Assembly: GCA_013398275.1 (NCBI GenBank)
Contig: VZSE01002208.1
Span: 434,001-498,000, forward strand
Reading direction: 5' to 3'
DNA length: 64,000 nt
DNA from: Promerops cafer
Taxonomy: Eukaryota > Chordata > Aves > Passeriformes > Nectariniidae
Under the pieces are notes generated by a model, which was not told the origin of the DNA, ran no database searches, and worked only from the letters and a program-made list of their open reading frames with translations. Positions 61,501 to 64,000 of this stretch are shown piece after piece (the stretch's first letter is position 1; every line of letters starts with the position of its first letter). The position numbers and the translations under genes are program-made.

Positions 61501-64000
61501 GAGGTAAGGAGCCCATGTCAGGGGCAACCACCCCAGCCAGACACTCCCAGAGCCCACTCATGCAATGGTTTGCAGACACTGGTACATCAGCAGTGCTTGT
61601 GTCTGCCCAGCTGCAGCCATAAGGTTTACATTGCGGGATGAATCTGTGCTCAGGAAATTGGGAGTTTCAAGACTTCCAAGTGGGAAAGAAATCACTCTGT
61701 GCCTGACTTTGCCCAAGCAGGAGGCATGCAGAGAGCAGCTGCTAGGACAGCCCAGGCCACGTGTTCAACAAGCTCTTACTCAAGACTATTTGCCTCCTTT
61801 TCTACTGGGATTGCGTCCTGGCAGACAACATACTGTGCGTAAGCACTAGCTTTTCCTAGGAGAGATGCCTTTTACCCAGATCTTACTCCCAGCCTCTTTA
61901 CTTGCCATTTCTTATCTACATGCAACAGGACTTTCAGCTGCTCCTTTTGGGGCTTGGAAGATAAAAGCCCATGAGGGTACAGCTATTTCCTCCCAAGCCA
62001 GTAGTTCCTGCAAGGAACAATGTATGAAATGAGGCTGGTCTGAATTCCACAGATCTTTCTACACCATGCTGATGGTGGGCATTCATACAGTAGAACCTAA
62101 AACTGTGTTACATCGGGACTACAGGTACAAAGGATAAAATTCTGCACCCTGTCATCTCAAACATATAGTAGAAATACCTCTGGAGAACCTTTTTTTTGTT
62201 TAGCACACATGTGTGCTCAAGTCAACCTGTTTCTGGTAAATCTTGGAGTGTGTTGTGTAAAGTAGTCATACCAAAAGAAGCCCATCTGCTTCCTATAGAA
62301 ATTAAAAATCCAGTGCATCTCTGGATTCTTTAAAGTCTTTATTCTAAAATTCTGCAGGTTAGGATTTTGAGAGTGACACACCCTTCTTTGCATATTTTCT
62401 CATTTCTGACCTGTGAACTTCCTCATCAAAAAGACTACAGGAACTCAGCCTCCTCCCAGCTATATTTTGTTTGCCAGAGTCACATTTTCTGAGCCAGTTA
62501 TGAAGTTTTAACTATCTGCAAAACTTCCATGGTCTAACATAACTTCAACTGCACATAGGGTTTGTGATGACATTATTTTGCTGGTTGTTTCAAATAAGTA
62601 ATAGGATGTTTCAAAACTCTTCCCATCCCCTTTCAAACACATTGTATTACCATAGACTAAAGCACTTATTATGCCTCAGCAGCTTTATTTACAGTTGTTA
62701 TGCAACTGAAATAAGAAGGAGCTCCAAAAAGTAACTGAAAAATCATACACAAAACTAATGAGCAGTAAGTTCAAAGCCTGAAGGTCTTCAACGTATGTGT
62801 GGTATTACATAAAGGAGGATTGGCAGACCAGGAGATACAATATTTAAACATATACATCATGAGTTCAACATATGGGACAGTTAATGACTAGCACGTGACT
62901 GTATGCTTAGCACAAAGTAATGAATAAATTAGCACATGATATGGAACCATAATGCATAGCAGAACTTCTGAAAGAATGCATATGGGAGTGATTAGAAGCC
63001 GATGTAACTCAGAGCCCTTGGATTCAGTAACCATGCTCCTATTTGTACAGCCATGTGATGTACAGGATGTGGGACCTGTTCACTCTCATAATTAATCTCG
63101 TCAAAAAAAAAAAAAAAAAGAAAACCCCACCTTCTTTCCAAATGAATCAGATCCCAAAACCAATGGAAGTGGCACAACACACAGCCAAACAGAACGGCAC
63201 AACTCCCTCCTTCCACGACACCTGTAGTTAGGTTAGCTTAAACCAGTCCTGTCCCTACCTGCTGTTTGATCCCTAAATTAAAGCCTCAAGCAGCCTTTGC
63301 CATAGGATTGTCTATTTATTCAGGCAGCTAGATAAAAACCACAACATTTAAATGAGCTCCAGACCTGGCCAAGATGGGGGGTGGGGAGCTCCTGCAGTGA
63401 TGGAACGATATTTGGGCTCTGCCACGGATGCTGGCAGCTGAGCTACTGGCAACATGACCATGTTACCCTTCTGCAGAAACCTTTTAGGGTCAAGCTGGAG
63501 CAGGGGAGGGGGATCGGCGGCTCTTCCATGTCCTGAGCACAAGATGAGAATAGAGAAATGGTGTTACCCATAAACCCCTTGAAACATCGTAATAGAGGAA
63601 AGAGAGGGGCAAAGGCACAATTTTGAGTTCCATCTAGGCAGCACCGAGAGTGGACCATTCAAATTCAGGTGTGCAACAGGGAAAATGCAACAAGTTTTCC
63701 AGTGTGGGAAACTGCTCCAAACAAAACACAACACAAACCCAAAACCATAACTTTAGTGTTTGAATTTTCTGTGATTTATGGCTGAGAGAAGCTGCTATGC
63801 AGTGCTGATGGCCTCTTCTCTGCACACTCCTCGTCGTTGCTTGTCTCAGGGGTCTACGAAGCCAGGCAAGGGCTTCTTTCTGCTCTTGCCTGGGCTGAGA
63901 CCAAACAGCCTGGGCATGCCCAGGGCTGTTAGCAGGAGAGCTGGGGAATTCAGGCTTTGCCCAAACTGGGGCCTTGCTGAAGGCAAAGGCCGAGGAAGCG
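61501..64000. other. Region beyond the LTR/SINE cluster, no gene seen
   Basis: No exon or RNA gene is recognisable. A 17-base A run lies at 63,103-63,119. From about 63,820 to the edge the sequence becomes GC-richer, with several CpGs and inverted repeats, and may lead into a gene or element outside the window. In mammals COA1 lies head-to-head with BLVRA, but I see no COA1 sequence here. Confidence 0.5.

Noticed and set aside
1..64000. CRISPR arrays, operons or bacterial-type defence systems
   Set aside because: The sequence is vertebrate nuclear DNA with introns and avian retroelements; no regularly spaced repeats or clustered prokaryotic genes are present.

Overview
The window looks like nuclear DNA from a songbird (passerine). 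It is AT-rich and mostly non-coding. It carries avian CR1 LINE 3' ends, an avian endogenous-retrovirus solo LTR, and a tRNA-Ile-headed SINE with a CR1-like tail of the TguSINE1 type described in zebra finch. The one protein gene I can establish is an intron-containing vertebrate gene.

Layout. Positions 1-32,678 hold no gene I can recognise, only simple repeats, an assembly gap (2,259-2,455), a 5'-truncated CR1 (18,700-19,645) and a CR1 remnant (about 23,520). A solo LTR lies at about 32,679-33,250. Biliverdin reductase A (BLVRA) lies on the minus strand. Its stop codon is at 34,276-34,278 and six coding exons run up to the ATG at 44,014. The splice sites join to exactly 891 nt, or 296 codons plus stop, which equals the usual length of the mammalian protein. 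A non-coding first exon with a TATA/GC-box/CCAAT promoter is proposed at about 60,455-60,494, giving a 16.4-kb first intron. Positions 60,770-61,500 look like a second, poorly defined LTR interrupted by the SINE. The last 2.5 kb hold no gene I can support, but the right edge becomes GC-rich.

Function. BLVRA reduces biliverdin to bilirubin with NAD(P)H, the last step of heme degradation. The predicted protein keeps the Rossmann GxGxxG loop, the EYP segment and the YxxM motif. It differs from the mammalian protein at the C-terminal HCX10CC zinc motif, which reads RCX10CE here, and at the basic/YLSF segment.

I found no convincing evidence of a previously undescribed multi-gene system. Most open frames in the window are short, overlap on both strands, and look like chance or repeat-derived frames.
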